Of a stretch of DNA of 64,000 nucleotides, positions 1 to 11,633 are shown in pieces (the first letter of the stretch is position 1; each line of letters starts with the position of its first letter). The DNA comes from Ascaphus truei (lineage: Eukaryota > Chordata > Amphibia > Anura > Ascaphidae), in assembly GCA_036426205.1 (NCBI GenBank), contig CM071571.1:112028333-112092332 (forward strand), read 5' to 3'. Made by a program: the position numbers and the translations under genes. The notes beneath the pieces were generated by a model that worked only from the letters and a program-made list of their open reading frames with translations, did not search any database and was not told where the DNA came from.

Positions 1-412
1 CTCCCCAAACCCTGTCATGCCCTTTCTCCCCAAACCCCCAAAAATCTGGATTGCATAATGTGCGGTGTGATTGTAAATACCTCTTCTGCATGCTTCTTTT
101 CCTTGGGTCACCGCTTCACCTTGTATCTCACCTTGTATACGACCATCTGTATTCCTACTCGGGTCGCTTAGATTAACTACAATCTAACCCAAGCCCCTCC
201 TTCCGCCTCCTACATACAATTAATTTTTTTAAGACAACAACTCGCGGTCGCCCACTTGAGTTTCGACGGTATTGCAGACAATGCTAAACTGCAATTTGCT
301 GCACCTGATAAAAACACTAGTAAACACACGACTTAACGTGGGAAAATTTCAAGACATCACGCATCTTGACTTGGTATGCTAAGGAATACAACCCTTGAAA
401 TGTTTGGATAAT

Positions 413-426
413 GGCCGCTGCATCTG
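413..426. repeat. MITE terminus motif (CTGCATCTG end)
   Basis: GGCCGCTGCATCTG followed by TA at 427 matches the end of the CAGATGCAG-ended MITE at 41580-41929. I find no matching left end nearby, so this is a lone terminus or chance match; it recurs in A' near 20130. Confidence 0.3.
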
Positions 427-1863
427 TATGTTATCAAAATGTATTAATACCTAATTTAGAGAAGAGAAAAAAACAGAATATTCCAAATTGCCTTAAAAAA
501 CGTTTTTAAAATTGAAAATATGACTGTTTTCAAAGGGAAATAGCTTTTTCGTGTTTAACAAAGCGGCTCATATATTACCAAGTTAGCACCTCAATATCTA
601 ATAAAGTTTTCATTATCATAAATTTTAAGTGTAAGTGAGACTAAATCAACAGCAAATGTTGGTTGATGGTCTATAAATCATGACTGTTTCCATTTTGCTT
701 CTTATATTCTCCTTTCCCATTACATTAAGATAAGTAATATGCTATGTATTAACCAAAATGTTTTTTTTTTTTTAGGTATGTTACTGTAATTCAGTCAGAA
801 ATACATATGGTTCACATGTATGCACTAAAGACATACATCTGTATTTCATGTGCCAACATCTCATATATTCTGATTAGTTTTCCAAAATGTTTAAGGATTA
901 TGTATTGATGAATGTATGGAAAAAAACTAAAGTGTATTACATAAGTAGTGTATTGTAGTGTAATGTAATATATTGCTATTTGTCCTGTTTCAGAGACATG
1001 TCTTTGGTTATTGTCTTGTATGCAAGAAATTATATTTGTCATCATAATTGTATCCATTAATGAATATAATGCCTCCATCATTGTACTGTACTGTAGATAC
1101 ACTGCATGTGTGTAAAAACAGTGAATATAAGTAAAATATGTACAGTATGGGTATGTTACTTACTTGCAAATCATAATATATACATTAGGTAATAAACTTT
1201 CTGCCGCTGTTTGAAAATGTTTGTAACCAACACAATATCAAGCTTTATTTTGCTTACATATTCTGTATACAATCTCTATGTTACTCCCCATACCATGTAT
1301 CTCACAATTATCTTACCTGGTTGTATGACTTAGATACATAAGCGTCCATTAACTAAAGTCTCAGGGCTGCAAAACTAGGGCAAAACCAGTCCATAAAAAA
1401 TAGCACCATATTTATAACATTTACCATGAAAAATGAATCCCGCTGGAAGCAATGGAATTATTCCCGTTTGGAGCAAAACTAGGTATGTGCACCGGATTTA
1501 TCAGTTTTGCAGGTGGAAGACTTTAGTAAATCCTTCCATAGACAATTTGCATTCTTAAGACTTTTACTGTATCTTGACATATACCTGTAGTTATGAATTG
1601 ACCCAAAGTATTTATATTAGTTTATATCTATTTTGTAATGCTTGTTCTGTAGGGGTGTCCGCACAATTCAGAAACAAATACTTGATTTTGCAATGATTTT
1701 CCTACCAAGGGAAATAGGAACAAAATAAGAAATACTAGTTAATCTCCTTTTCCTGCTCCACCTGGATCCTGGAGAACACCCATGTCAGCACCTCAAAGAA
1801 CAAAGACATTTTAATTGAGACAGTAGCCAAAGTAATAACTGTTCAATTTGTAACACCCCAAGG

Positions 1864-1906
1864 TAATTTTTTTAATGTATGTATGCATGTATGTAGGTAT
1901 GTACAG
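1864..1906. repeat. TATG/GTAT-rich short tandem tract
   Basis: Imperfect tetranucleotide repeats of the TATG type, duplicated in A' near 21555-21592. Confidence 0.6.
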
Positions 1907-1958
1907 ACGAGCCAACGAGTATGCTAAAACTTGCCTTAAACTTGCCTTAAACTAGCCA

Positions 1959-2165
1959 GGTACATTTCAGTGACATTTCTGCAGAGGCTAATGGCCCATC
2001 GGATTAACACAGCAGGGGTTCCTGGCAGTCCCATTCAGTTTGAATGGGACTGCCAGGGACCCCCACTGTTAATCCGATGGGCCATTAGTCTGTCTGCAGA
2101 AATGTGTGAAATGTTGCAGCATGTACCCAGCATGTACCCAGCATGTACCCAGCATGTACCTGGTT
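1959..2165. mobile_element. Foldback MITE with near-perfect central palindrome
   Basis: Positions 1979-2100 fold on themselves: the left arm contains CTAATGGCCCATCGGATTAA and the right arm its reverse complement, with a centre at CATTCAGTTTGAATG (about 2035-2046). Weaker pairing continues outward (CCAGGTACAT on the left, ATGTACCTGG on the right). The right arm also carries a tandem run of about four AGCATGTACCC units at 2117-2160. The copy in A' is 21661-21783 with extra single-base losses. There is no coding potential; a non-autonomous DNA element is the likely identity. Confidence 0.75.
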
Positions 2166-2204
2166 CTTTTTGGAGATTGCCCCAGGTTTGTTTTAGACTA
2201 ATCG

Positions 2205-2360
2205 TCAGCACTACAATATATTTTTATTTGTACATAGCGCTTTACAACAGTAATACATGTGACATAATTATATGAGACATAATGGGAATAAGCATTTCAT
2301 ACATAAAAGGAAACATTAGAAATAGGAGCCTCTGCCCTGAAGAGCTTACAATCAATGTTT
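2205..2360 (-). mobile_element. L2/CR1-type LINE 3' tail, antisense
   Basis: Read on the minus strand it has the L2-tail landmarks seen at 60190-60380 and 12100-12330: an ATTGTAAGCTCTT block followed by a spacer and a GCGCTATGTACA-like end (here AGCGCTTTACA read from the + strand). The A' copy lies at about 21890-22035. Confidence 0.6.
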
Positions 2361-2589
2361 ACTCTTTTACTTTGTAGTTTACATATGGTAAATTCCCACA
2401 ACATGCATGGGAAAGACTCTTTGAAGAAGCCGCACCAAACATTAACTTGAGGCAACTTAAAAAGACCATTAAATTATTTTTTTATGGATTGCTTTGAATC
2501 ATCCGATCAAATTTAAAGATTTAATTTCCAGTATTCTATTTTTACATGCAGCTTGGTTAATTTTTTTTACTGTTTTTATTGTGTTATAC

Positions 2590-3229
2590 TAAACAGTGCC
2601 TGCTGTGGCAGTATAGCCTTGCAGAAGGGGTTAGTAAGAGGCCAAACAATGGGTTAGGCTTTTACTCCAGTGGTTTATTCTCCATAAACACAACAGAATA
2701 ATAAGCACACTGTCCCTTTAAGAAAAAAGACAAACAATAAAATGAAAACCTACTCCCCTTTGGAGGCTTAATAGACTGCACAGGCCCTCGCTATGTGGCT
2801 GGCCACTTAAGCCAGTTACCGGCCCCAAAACACACAATGCAATATCAGGGAACAATATTAAAATCCTTATCTGTTATATGGGGAACTGTGTCCCATGTGA
2901 GCCCAGGCAAACCCTCTGGCCACCTCAGAGCTCCGCTTCCTCCTTAGGTCCGGAATTCCAGTTCCTTGGAGCAGGCCTGTGTCCTGCAGTTTGCTCATGC
3001 CGTGGCAATTCAGTTTCCTGGATGTGATTCCCAGATGGTCCCAAGACCCTGATTCCCTGTATCCCTGCAGGCCTGGGAACCAGACCAACCAGTAGCCTCC
3101 TGGTTGGGGAGAAGTCTCTCTATTGGTTGAACCTGTAGCTAGCCTCTCCAGGAGGACTTTAACTGCCTGCATGCTGGAAAGCACACCTACTGCACTACTC
3201 CATCATACAGAGATAGTGACTCTGTCACA
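2590..3229 (-). mobile_element. LTR-like block, minus strand (probable 3' LTR of gypsy copy P1)
   Basis: On the minus strand the block begins TGTGACAGAGTCAC (from 3229), is moderately GC-rich, and ends with an AATAAA polyadenylation-like signal (complement at 2674-2679) about 85 bases before a plausible terminus near 2590. It lies downstream, in minus orientation, of the gypsy integrase remnant at 5450-6060, as expected for a 3' LTR. Exact ends and a target-site duplication were not found. The first part recurs at 28257-28380 plus 26255-26346, where a hAT has jumped into it. The A' copy is about 22268-22870. Confidence 0.45.
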
Positions 3230-5010
3230 CTACAGTAGAGTAAAATTTTGTTCTCATATACAGTATGATACTGTTGGTATATTGTAGGTTTAAAAATGTA
3301 CTAAGAAAACATACCTGAAATGGTTTGAGGGAAATGCATAACTGTTGCTAGAAAATCTTTTGTCTACTACTTTGAGACAGAAGTTCTACAAGAAATATTT
3401 GTATAATTACTTACTCAAATTATATTCAATAAAACACATTCACTAAATTTTTTTCTTCTAAAAATGGCACAGTGGGTCATTGATTTTGCTTTATCCTCAA
3501 ATCAATTTTAGATCTACACCTGAATGATACTACAGTAGGACAAAACTACATTGTGTTTCCTGTGACAATGTAGAGTTGAAATGATTTGTGATAATGTTAA
3601 TTGAAAGTCAGATTCCCAACGAGGTTGTTGAATACATTAGAAGATAATTGACATACATTTTATAGCTACCTTAAACAGATAATGACAGGGCAGTCACAGC
3701 CAGGTGTATTATGAAAATGACACTACAGGAAATCATTTTGAAAAATGATTATGGAAGAACATCCCAGAGAAGCCTAAAAGGTAATTTGTACTAAATGTTT
3801 TATGCCTTAGTAAAAAAGCAATAAGATCTATAAATAGGAACTATTCTTATCTATCGGCAGGCTTTCTAGAACATGTTAATTTCTTAGTGAGAAATCAGAT
3901 GAAATGTATTAGATACTATAGTTCACATTTTCTAGACGGACACTTATATAAGACAATAGGGGTTATACATTAAACTGAACAAGTGAAAATTCCTAAGCAA
4001 ACAAACAAGGTGATAAACCCACTACAAGCGCTAACCTACACTAATATCAATTAGGAAATAAACAATGTGAATTCACGTGATTATCAACCAAATAGTGAAG
4101 AGTGAAAATATAAGCTGCCAAGGGGAGCTACATAAACAGATCATTCCAAACCTGCTAAACAATTATACAAACACAAAATAAGTGTCCCCGGCGCTAATGA
4201 TAAAGTCCAAGATACCGTAGTCCAATATAGACAGTCTGAGATAAGAGACTTCTCTGGATAGGTGGATGGACTGATGAAAAAGTTCCAGATGGGTAAGGGT
4301 GTCCTTGGGGTTATATCCTCACTGATTCTGAAATAACAGAAACGAAAGGACACACCAATTGCGCAGTATGTAAAGTCACAAGCCCCTATCTAAAACTACA
4401 AAACCCTACTTACAAGATAATATCTTGTTGGTACAGGGGAGAGAATCTGTATTTGCGTCCCGTCTTCAACACGGTGATCCACGGACTCCACGTGATCTAA
4501 CGCGTTGCTCCTTCCCTTGGGATGGCGATTGCACTCACAGGTATACCAGGTACAGCACCCCCTGCCTTTGTGGCCACGGAGAATAATACGAGACAGCACG
4601 TGTGGAAGGATTCACACTGTGGGGTTTCATGCTTCTGAATGGGACCTGCAGCGTTTATCCTTTTCTTGATGGGCGATCCTGTTTGGGGATAGGCTTTTCC
4701 CCTCTCTGCTTCCAGCAGCCTTCCTGCCTCCAGTCTCTTGCCATGGCAACGTGACATCACATTACCCCACGGCATCATTTGATGCTGGAGCCAAGCAGGG
4801 GGGGCGAGTAGGGGGTGGGGAGAGCAGGTAGGGGGGCCTAGGAAAAAAACTTTGCACACCCCTGCCTTAAAGAACTATTCACAATTAAAAGGACAAGATT
4901 TATATATTAAAAAAAAATGCATAGCATATTGGATCTCCTCTGCCTGACCACTCCATGTGCGACTCTACAAGAAAAGAGAGATATGGAAGAAATAAAACAA
5001 AAATATTTAC
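3230..5010 (-). other. Non-coding 3' region of gypsy copy P1, partly replaced
   Basis: 3230-3980 aligns with 28385-29125 of B' (same orientation, clearly more diverged than A versus A'), then the copies part. P1 has about 600 bases (3985-4600) not present in P2. 4733-4863 again resembles the small hAT at 29315-29621, ending TTTGCACACCCCTG. 4870-5010 matches 29630-29780. No coding sequence is visible. Confidence 0.55.
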
Positions 5011-5020
5011 TAAACAAATA

Positions 5021-5422
5021 CTGTACACTGGCGACACACTTTATTCGAGCTCGGCTAGTCCCACGAATTCGGGTATACCCGGGTGTATTGAGGTTTGTGA
5101 CTGTTTTCTGCCCGAGTGCATTGAGGTATTTTCCAGGCAGGGATTGAAGCATTTTATTCCTGCTGGCTGCAATACTGCACAGTATATATATATATACTGC
5201 ATTAAAATTCATGAATTTATGCCATCTGGTAGACACGCGAAGCATTGCAGCCTATTAAATCCTAATCATTATCATTTAACAGATCAGCCGCCCGTCAGCC
5301 AGGCATGAACCATGGCTGGGAAGGCAAACGCAACGGGGCTTGTCAGAGGTGAGGAGCGGCGCATTCCAGGTATCTGCCAGGTACATACTGGGTATTTGCT
5401 CGAATAAAGTGTGTCGGTGCAG
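5021..5422. mobile_element. TA-flanked MITE, copy in P1
   Basis: Terminal inverted repeats: the left end carries GGCGACACACTTTATTCGAG and the right end its reverse complement CTCGAATAAAGTGTGTCGG, with CTG and CAG outermost. TA lies on both sides (5019-5020, 5423-5424). Length is 402 bases with no ORF. The flanks TAAACAAATA and TATGTGTTTC are directly joined in the paralogous site at 29771-29790, which lacks the element. A' copy: 24647-25038. Other members: 12840-13166 and 30658-30986, about 70 bases shorter through an internal deletion. Confidence 0.85.
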
Positions 5423-5449
5423 TATGTGTTTCAGATAGCACTACTTTTT

Positions 5450-6610
5450 TTTCATAGTAGGGTGGATGGTTTATAATGATAAACACAGATGATACTGCTG
5501 CAAGATTTGGTTCAGATGTTCAGTTTGTACTTTAGACTGTGGGTTATAGCTGGACATCAGCACATTTTGGATATGCAGTAATCAACATATTTCAGACCAA
5601 ACACTGGAAATGAATTGAGGCCACTGGCGCTGTCTCATACGAGGAAGCAGCACAAAGTGAGAAAGTTTAGAAAATCAATGATTGTGACAATTACTGTGGC
5701 ACCTTTAGAGGGAGGTAATTCGACAATAAAGTTCATAGAGATAAAAGTCCAAGGGACAGTCAATCGGCGGTAATAAGCCTGTTGGTCTTTGTCGTGTCTG
5801 TTTCATGCGTGCATAAGTTTCACAGGAACAAATTGAATTGAACAGTATTGTACGGAAGCCTTGGCCACCACAAATGTCTTTTGAGCAACTCAACAGTCTT
5901 TGTGACCCCCTTGTGTCCGGGGAGTGGGTAAGTAGGGGTACCATTGAAGAATTTGTATTTGTAATGCATTGGTGGGAACATAAACTCTATTAATAAACAA
6001 TAGGCACTTACTCCGAATCCTGAAATTACGGGGTCTGCTACATAGAACATTTTTTTTTTTTAGCAAAACTGTCCTTTTTAGTTGCCCATCTCACACGGAG
6101 AAGAAAATAGTCGCATATTTGGCCTGCGGCCAATACCTGTGAAGGAGGTAGAAAAAATTATGAAGAAATCAGAAAGTTGTAGGTGGATCTTTATGTAACA
6201 GAGTGCTCATCACAAACAAGACGTGACCGCGAGGCCGAGGTGGGGATTTTATATAACACCAACCCACAGCCGCGTGGGCGTGTCTGTAGTGTAGATTGGT
6301 CGAGGTAGCCGGGTTGGGGTAGGAAAGATCTAGACAGTCAGTAATACTTGCCGAGGTCAGTGTGAGAGTGTAGCGGATGGTAGGAGGTACTTAGCCGTTG
6401 TCTGGATTGGAGAGGAGCGGATCGTTGAGGTACATTGCCGAGGTCGGGAACTTTCTCCATTATTGTATAGTTGATTTCGGCATTAGACAAGTTTTGTGAT
6501 AGAAAGGCGACAGGATGGATGAAGAAATCCAAAGGAGATGGTTAAGACAGATCTGCCCCAATGGCAGAATCTGAGGCGTCTGCTTGTACAATTAATGGTT
6601 GCTGAGGATT
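5450..6610 (-). pseudogene. Ty3/gypsy pol remnant P1 (RNase H and integrase)
   Basis: On the minus strand, a short RNase H stretch with the PVAFLSQNLSNAEINYTIME signature (about 6600-6455) is followed, after an LTR fragment (6194-6453), by a tether segment and an integrase zinc-binding region with GHKGV and LLKRHLWWP (about 5880-5920). Further on come the KTRQRPTGLL-like linker and the start of the catalytic core, with GATVIVTIIDFLNF around 5650-5700, where the first catalytic Asp sits. Frames shift repeatedly and stops interrupt, so it is non-functional. Reverse transcriptase is absent from this copy. It is a paralogue of the copy in B' (29800-31515), and is duplicated in A' at about 25080-26240. 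Confidence 0.85.
6194..6453 (-). mobile_element. LTR 3' fragment embedded in gypsy P1
   Basis: The minus strand matches the LTR fragment at about 59055-59222: CCTCGGCAAGTAT, the GGCTGTGGnTGG block, a TATATAAAATCCCC stretch and the end GAGCACTCTGTTACA. It occupies the place where the C-terminal part of RNase H should be, so P1 and P2 were disrupted independently at nearby positions. The A' copy is about 25800-26060. Confidence 0.65.
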
Positions 6611-6745
6611 GAGGTGCATTAATACAGTTGTCGTTAAGTACTTCCTAGTGTCCTGGGTGTAATTCCCAGATGGGCCCAAGACCCTGCATCCCTGCGAACC
6701 AGACTAACCAGTATCCTCCTTGTTGGGGAGAAGTCCCTCTACTGC

Positions 6746-6816
6746 AGGCCTGCCCAACTCGTAAAGTGAGAAGGGCCGAACTGCTCCAAGGAAAAAAAAT
6801 TTGGGCCGCACGGGTT

Positions 6817-6878
<62 letters not shown>

Positions 6879-6967
6879 TCTCCTCCAGCACCTCTCCATC
6901 ATCATCATCCTCATCTATCTCTCATACCCCCATCTCTCCCCCTCACCCACACAATACCACCCTCCAC
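6746..6967 (+). mobile_element. hAT element, 5' fragment, cut by the A/B junction
   Basis: Starts CAGGCCTGCCCAAC after the 8-base sequence CTCTACTG (6738-6745), continues through an (ATC)n tract, and stops at 6967, where sequence switches to the inverted end of B'. The complete element is at 26347-28256. The remainder of this copy is in block B at 15520-17297 in opposite orientation. Confidence 0.88.
6818..6879. repeat. (ATC)n microsatellite
   Basis: About 20 ATC units; the longest frames across it read poly-Ser or poly-Asp and are not genes. The copy at 26418-26500 is interrupted. Confidence 0.95.
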
Positions 6968-7559
6968 GTACTTTTGAGCGTAATGGGAACGCTACAGGCA
7001 TTGTATAGTAAGGTAGTATAGTACAGGTAAGTGATGGTACTGACAATAACCTGGTTAAATGTTAGCTTTACTCTACAGTATATTAAGGTAATTAAACGTT
7101 AACCATTTTATGTCTGCACTTACTCTCCACTTGTATATATTATACAGTATACAGTATTTGTATTGGACAGTGATTGCCTATTATTTTAAAAATTCATGAT
7201 AGTTTACAGGTACGTTAAATTATAGTTTATTTTGTGGCTGTCATAGTGTTAAACAGTCAAGGCCTTCAATTCACTAATCCTGCAGCCTTTTTTTCTTTCA
7301 CAGGCGATGCAGCACTACTGGAGGGGGGAGGGGAGAGAATATCCAAGCTTCTAGTACTGTGTGCATAATAACAGTCATAGTTTGTGCCTAATCCCCCCTC
7401 TCTCAATGACAAAATAAATCCAAGGTCGTTTAACCGGATGAGCTGACTCAGCTATACCCATGGAATTAAAAACCCAATACCGAAATCCTGAAACAGTGTG
7501 TCTTTGTGTGAATGTTGTATTTGAGGGTGGTGTGAGGGCGAGGAGAGGTGCTACTAAAT

Positions 7560-9650
7560 TAATCCGTCTGTCTAATGCTGCAATGAGTTTGCAGGATTAC
7601 AGTAGAAATATATCCTTGGAAATGATTTAAAATATAATAAAGTTATCATCCCTTGAGAACGTGTGTGTGTGTGTGTGTGTGTGTGTTGTGGTGTGTGTGT
7701 GTGTGTGGGTGTGTGTGTGTTGTGTGTGGTGTTGTGTGTGCGTGCGTGCGTGCGTGCGTGTGCGTGCGTGTGTGTATTTCCATAAACAGTATGAAAAGAA
7801 AACCAAGCCTACCAAAGTTGAAGGTATTGAATAGAAATCCACCCACCAAAAAAAATACATTTCAGTACAGGGTACTGTATGCCACCTCATAGAGAAATAT
7901 AAGGTCGTGATTTTATGAATGTAAAATTGATGAAATATTTTTTTAATGCATCACAAAATGTTTTCTTAAACGCACTCATTTTTTAAGCCCTTGTCGAGAA
8001 AAAAAACATATGCCTTTTATTTCTGACTTGAAATTCCCATTGGCAGTGAAGTCATTCTAGACAAATCACAATGCAGGACTTATCACTATGTGCATGTGTG
8101 TGAAACCAGGCAAAATAATTACTGGAAATTTGTCATCCACACGGGGTACCCATCGCAACCCTATCTCGGGGGTATATACACGATGAGGGACAAGAGAGCC
8201 TTAAAGAGGAACCTAATCCTGCAGAGACACCAATTGGAGCTTTGACATACACATGGCGTGTGTAAGTCACTATTGTTACCATCCATTAACCCCCCAGCTA
8301 TACTGTGTTACAAAGCATTGTGCACTATACTGTATAGGTTTAGTGGCACCCACTGTGCTAAACATTTGTGCACTCTTTTCCTTCAGCTGTATGATGTACA
8401 TCTGAGGGATCTTGTATTGACATTGATTCACTTATCTCATTTTTATCTCTTTTGTTCTGAGCTCCCCTATCCTATTCCTACAACTACATTAGATCGTGGG
8501 AGGATCCTCTTCAGATTGAGTTGCAACACTTCTTCTGGACGTATTGTACATTGCGTACATCCTGTACTGTATTTTTCTACGGCCTTATATGCTTGTACTT
8601 TATTGTACTGTTTATTATTTATTGTTTGACTAGATTGGAAGTGCCCCAGATATCTTCCTTTCAAAGTAATTACTCAGCCCCAAAATGAAAGGCTCAAAGA
8701 TAATGTGGCTTTCTTTTTAAGGTCTCATGCCCGGAGGAGGTATTGATAATGAGTCGAATGCCTGTTGCTTGGCTTTGTGGTGGGGGGTGGGGGGCATGAA
8801 GTAGAGGAAGGTGCAATAAATTGTTTTCTTCTTGGTCTAATGCTGGAATGAGCATGCAGGATTACAGTAGAATTAAATCATTTGAACTGTTTGAAATGTA
8901 ATAACGTTTTCACTCCTTTGAAACGGGTTGGTGTGTGTGTTGTGTGGGGGGGTGTGTGGTGGTGGGGTGGTGTGTGGTGTGGGTGGTGTGTGGGTGTGGT
9001 GTGTGTTGTGTGTGGTGTGTGTGTGTGGGTGTGTGGTGTGTTGGTGATATTTCCATAACAGTATGAACAGACCAAGCCTACAAAAGTTGAAGGTATTGAA
9101 TAATAATATAGAAAACAAGTTATTATATTTTATTGGGGGATTCTTAACGGAATTAATTACACATGTAAAGTCTAATTATACTTCGAATGAGGCATGTGGG
9201 ATTACAGTACAATTAAATCATTTGAACTTTTATAATATGTAATAAACGTTATCACTCCTTTGAGAACATGTTTGTGTGCGTGTGTGTGTGATATTCTCCA
9301 TAAAACTGTATGAAAAGCAGACCAAGCCTACCAAAAGTAAAGATATTGAATAATGACTATAGAAACAATTATTAATATTTATTTTGGGTGTTCTTACCGG
9401 AATTAATCACATGTAAGTCTAATTATACTGCAAAATACAACATCATTGCTAAAATAAAAAAATTGTGATTTTAAGAATGTAAAAATTGATTGACTATGAA
9501 ACATTGCAGCTATAAGATTTTGTTAAGACTCACAATTATTCTCTCCTTCACAAGAAAAATTAATTGTCACTTTAAAAAAAAAAAATTCCCGTTGGATTTC
9601 CAAGTCCATGTGCTGCGTGTGGAACCAGGAATGGACATTTTATAACTATT
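7560..9650. repeat. Diverged tandem triplication with GT tracts (block B)
   Basis: Three units share the order: GCAGGATTACAGTAGAA-like start, ATTTGAA..AATATAATAA block, GAACGTGT(GT)n, ATTTCCATAAACAGTATGAA, CCAAGCCTACCAAAGTTGAA. They start near 7595, 8855 and 9205. GT tracts are 7660-7775, 8930-9045 and 9270-9290. The flanking sequence after the first and third units is also related (7900-8110 and 9460-9640). Between the first and second units, 8110-8820 has no recognised content. Mirror region: about 34250-36310. Confidence 0.75.
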
Positions 9651-11633
9651 ACAATTGATAAATATGAACACAATGCATCGCATAATGTTTTCCATTAACC
9701 AGGAAGTGGAATAAAAGCAAGAAACATCACGCTGTGAATTTTTAGTACAGGTTATATGACGTAATTGAATTGATCACATACTAAAGTACTGTACAGTGCA
9801 TAGTGTGTTGCCAAATAATAGCGTGGCAAAGTTTTAAAAGCGTGAAGCTGGTAATACTGACTGTATAAACTAAAAAAGGCAAAATTTAAAAAAAGCTATA
9901 TTAGAGTTCCATCAAAACTTCATCCTTATCTTTGACATTCGATTTCAAACTTTCTTTTCCGTAAAAAATGATTGCTATTATTTCCGTTAGTGCGCATACG
10001 TCAAGTCGCGCTCTAGTGGGCATGTGTACAAGCATTGACATGGCAGGCATACACAGTAGTGTCATTGGGGATTAAATTAATAGTGTAAGTACATTATTTA
10101 CCTTCATTATAAACTTTGCCAGAATGCCAAAACTTTGTAGAGATGAGCCAATGTCAGAGGGTGTATTGTGCGTACAAGCTGGGATCACTCATGTAGTCTG
10201 CATTATTGTGTAACCAGCTTCCACTCACCTGGTAGCTGCATACACACAAGTGATCTATTCCGGTCACGATTACCTAAATGGACAGGCATCCACAGACGGC
10301 TATAGAGGGCTTCTTTCCCATGCATGCACACTTCGCCTCTTACCACGCTCACAATCGAGGAGGCTAGATTGCAGCCAGTGCTACAGAGCTAGCCCCAGCG
10401 CGCGGGACTGCCATCTGGAGGGAATCTGACATCGCCGATGTATACTCTCTTAAGTGGTGCCTGACAGAAGAGGATATTGCCCAGATCTGGATTAAAGTTT
10501 TAATATATGTAAGTGTTTACTTATCTATTTTTTGTATTGCACTATACCACCTTACCTTGGTGCGCACTGTGTTCTCTTTTTCTTGGTTGCCTGGCTCTGC
10601 AACGGAGGTGGGGGAAGACACCTCGACAACCACAGGAGCTACAAGAGGACAGAGAGGAATCACTTTTCCATATCTATAGGAAGCAAGAGCGCGGACTGAA
10701 CATTCTCTGACTAATCTGCATATAGTTGACAGGTGCCTGCAGCAACTGGTAATCAGCTGGGCCAGGTAGCAAGGATTGCGTTTCACCAGGTTTTCAGTGA
10801 CGTCGGCCCGTTATTGCAATAGTATTGTAAATGTAAATCGGTTTGGTACCTGTACACTGCATGGTCAGGAACTATGAATCTTAAAGATTAACCTGACCTT
10901 TCTCTTTTTTGAATTTGATATCAGCAAACATACTGGCAAAAGCTGGGAGCACAGACCAATAACTCTTGTAATTCCTGGAGATGGGACTGTGTGAAAAAAG
11001 CAATCCTCATTAGTTAAAGTTTGCCTATTGAATGCTTCCACTCATGATGGTTCGTGTGAAAATTTGAAAAAATCATAGTTCTCAATGATATAATCATATA
11101 TCTCTGCTAAAATCGCCTTCATATCTTTCCAGCATTAATTGCAGAAAATATTAAATATGCATATCTACAGTTCGGTGTACAAGGACTTTACATGATGTAT
11201 GTCTATTCATCAATGCGCAGGCAGCAATTGAGAATAATGTACAGAACATTGTGTTTAGATATTAAATTATGAAATCGCATAAATTGGATAACGTCTTCAG
11301 CGACCAAGGTAATTTACAATGGATCATTGTGGTAGACACTGTTTTTATCTGGTTTCTAACAAACCTGCAAATTGACTACAGTACATACAGTACTAACTAT
11401 TCACTGGATAGTGCAAAGGGAATTCTCTTTTGCCATCTGGCGGATACGTGAGGAACTGCACCCAAATAAATCAGAATCCAGATAAATCAAGGAAATCAAC
11501 AATGGTAAACCAGGTGTGATTGTGTGTGATTGGCAGTGTTCACGGAAGAAAAATGAGTGAATCCCGCGTGGAATATAGCAGACTTACGGAAACAACTCCG
11601 AGACATGATCAGATAAGCCTCTGCATCTGTATA

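Larger units (their letters stand above)
1..6967 (+). repeat. Block A: large direct duplication, copy 1 (partner 19716-26557)
   Basis: Reads almost base for base like 19716-26557 in the same orientation, beginning with the CTCCCCAAACCCTGT motif at position 1 and at 19716, and ending at a shared CCTCCAC (6961-6967 and 26551-26557). The two copies differ mostly by one-base gains and losses; A' is about 125 bases shorter. The copy probably extends left of the window, because position 1 already matches. It contains a foldback element, an L2 tail, an LTR-like block, gypsy pol remnants, a TA-flanked MITE and the first part of a hAT element. Apart from those, 1-1850 and 2360-2590 are AT-rich with nothing I recognise. 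Confidence 0.93.

Noticed and set aside
4255..4290. CTGATGAAAAAG as a hammerhead core
   Set aside because: No GAAA at the right spacing and no flanking stems; the motif is too short to support a call.
6645..7008. Poly-Asp and poly-Ser open frames
   Set aside because: Produced by the (ATC)n microsatellite read in opposite directions; no start context or homologous domain.
7627..7892. His/Thr- or Cys/Val-rich frames over GT tracts (also 8873-9118, 34676-35020, 35910-36314)
   Set aside because: Dinucleotide repeat translations.
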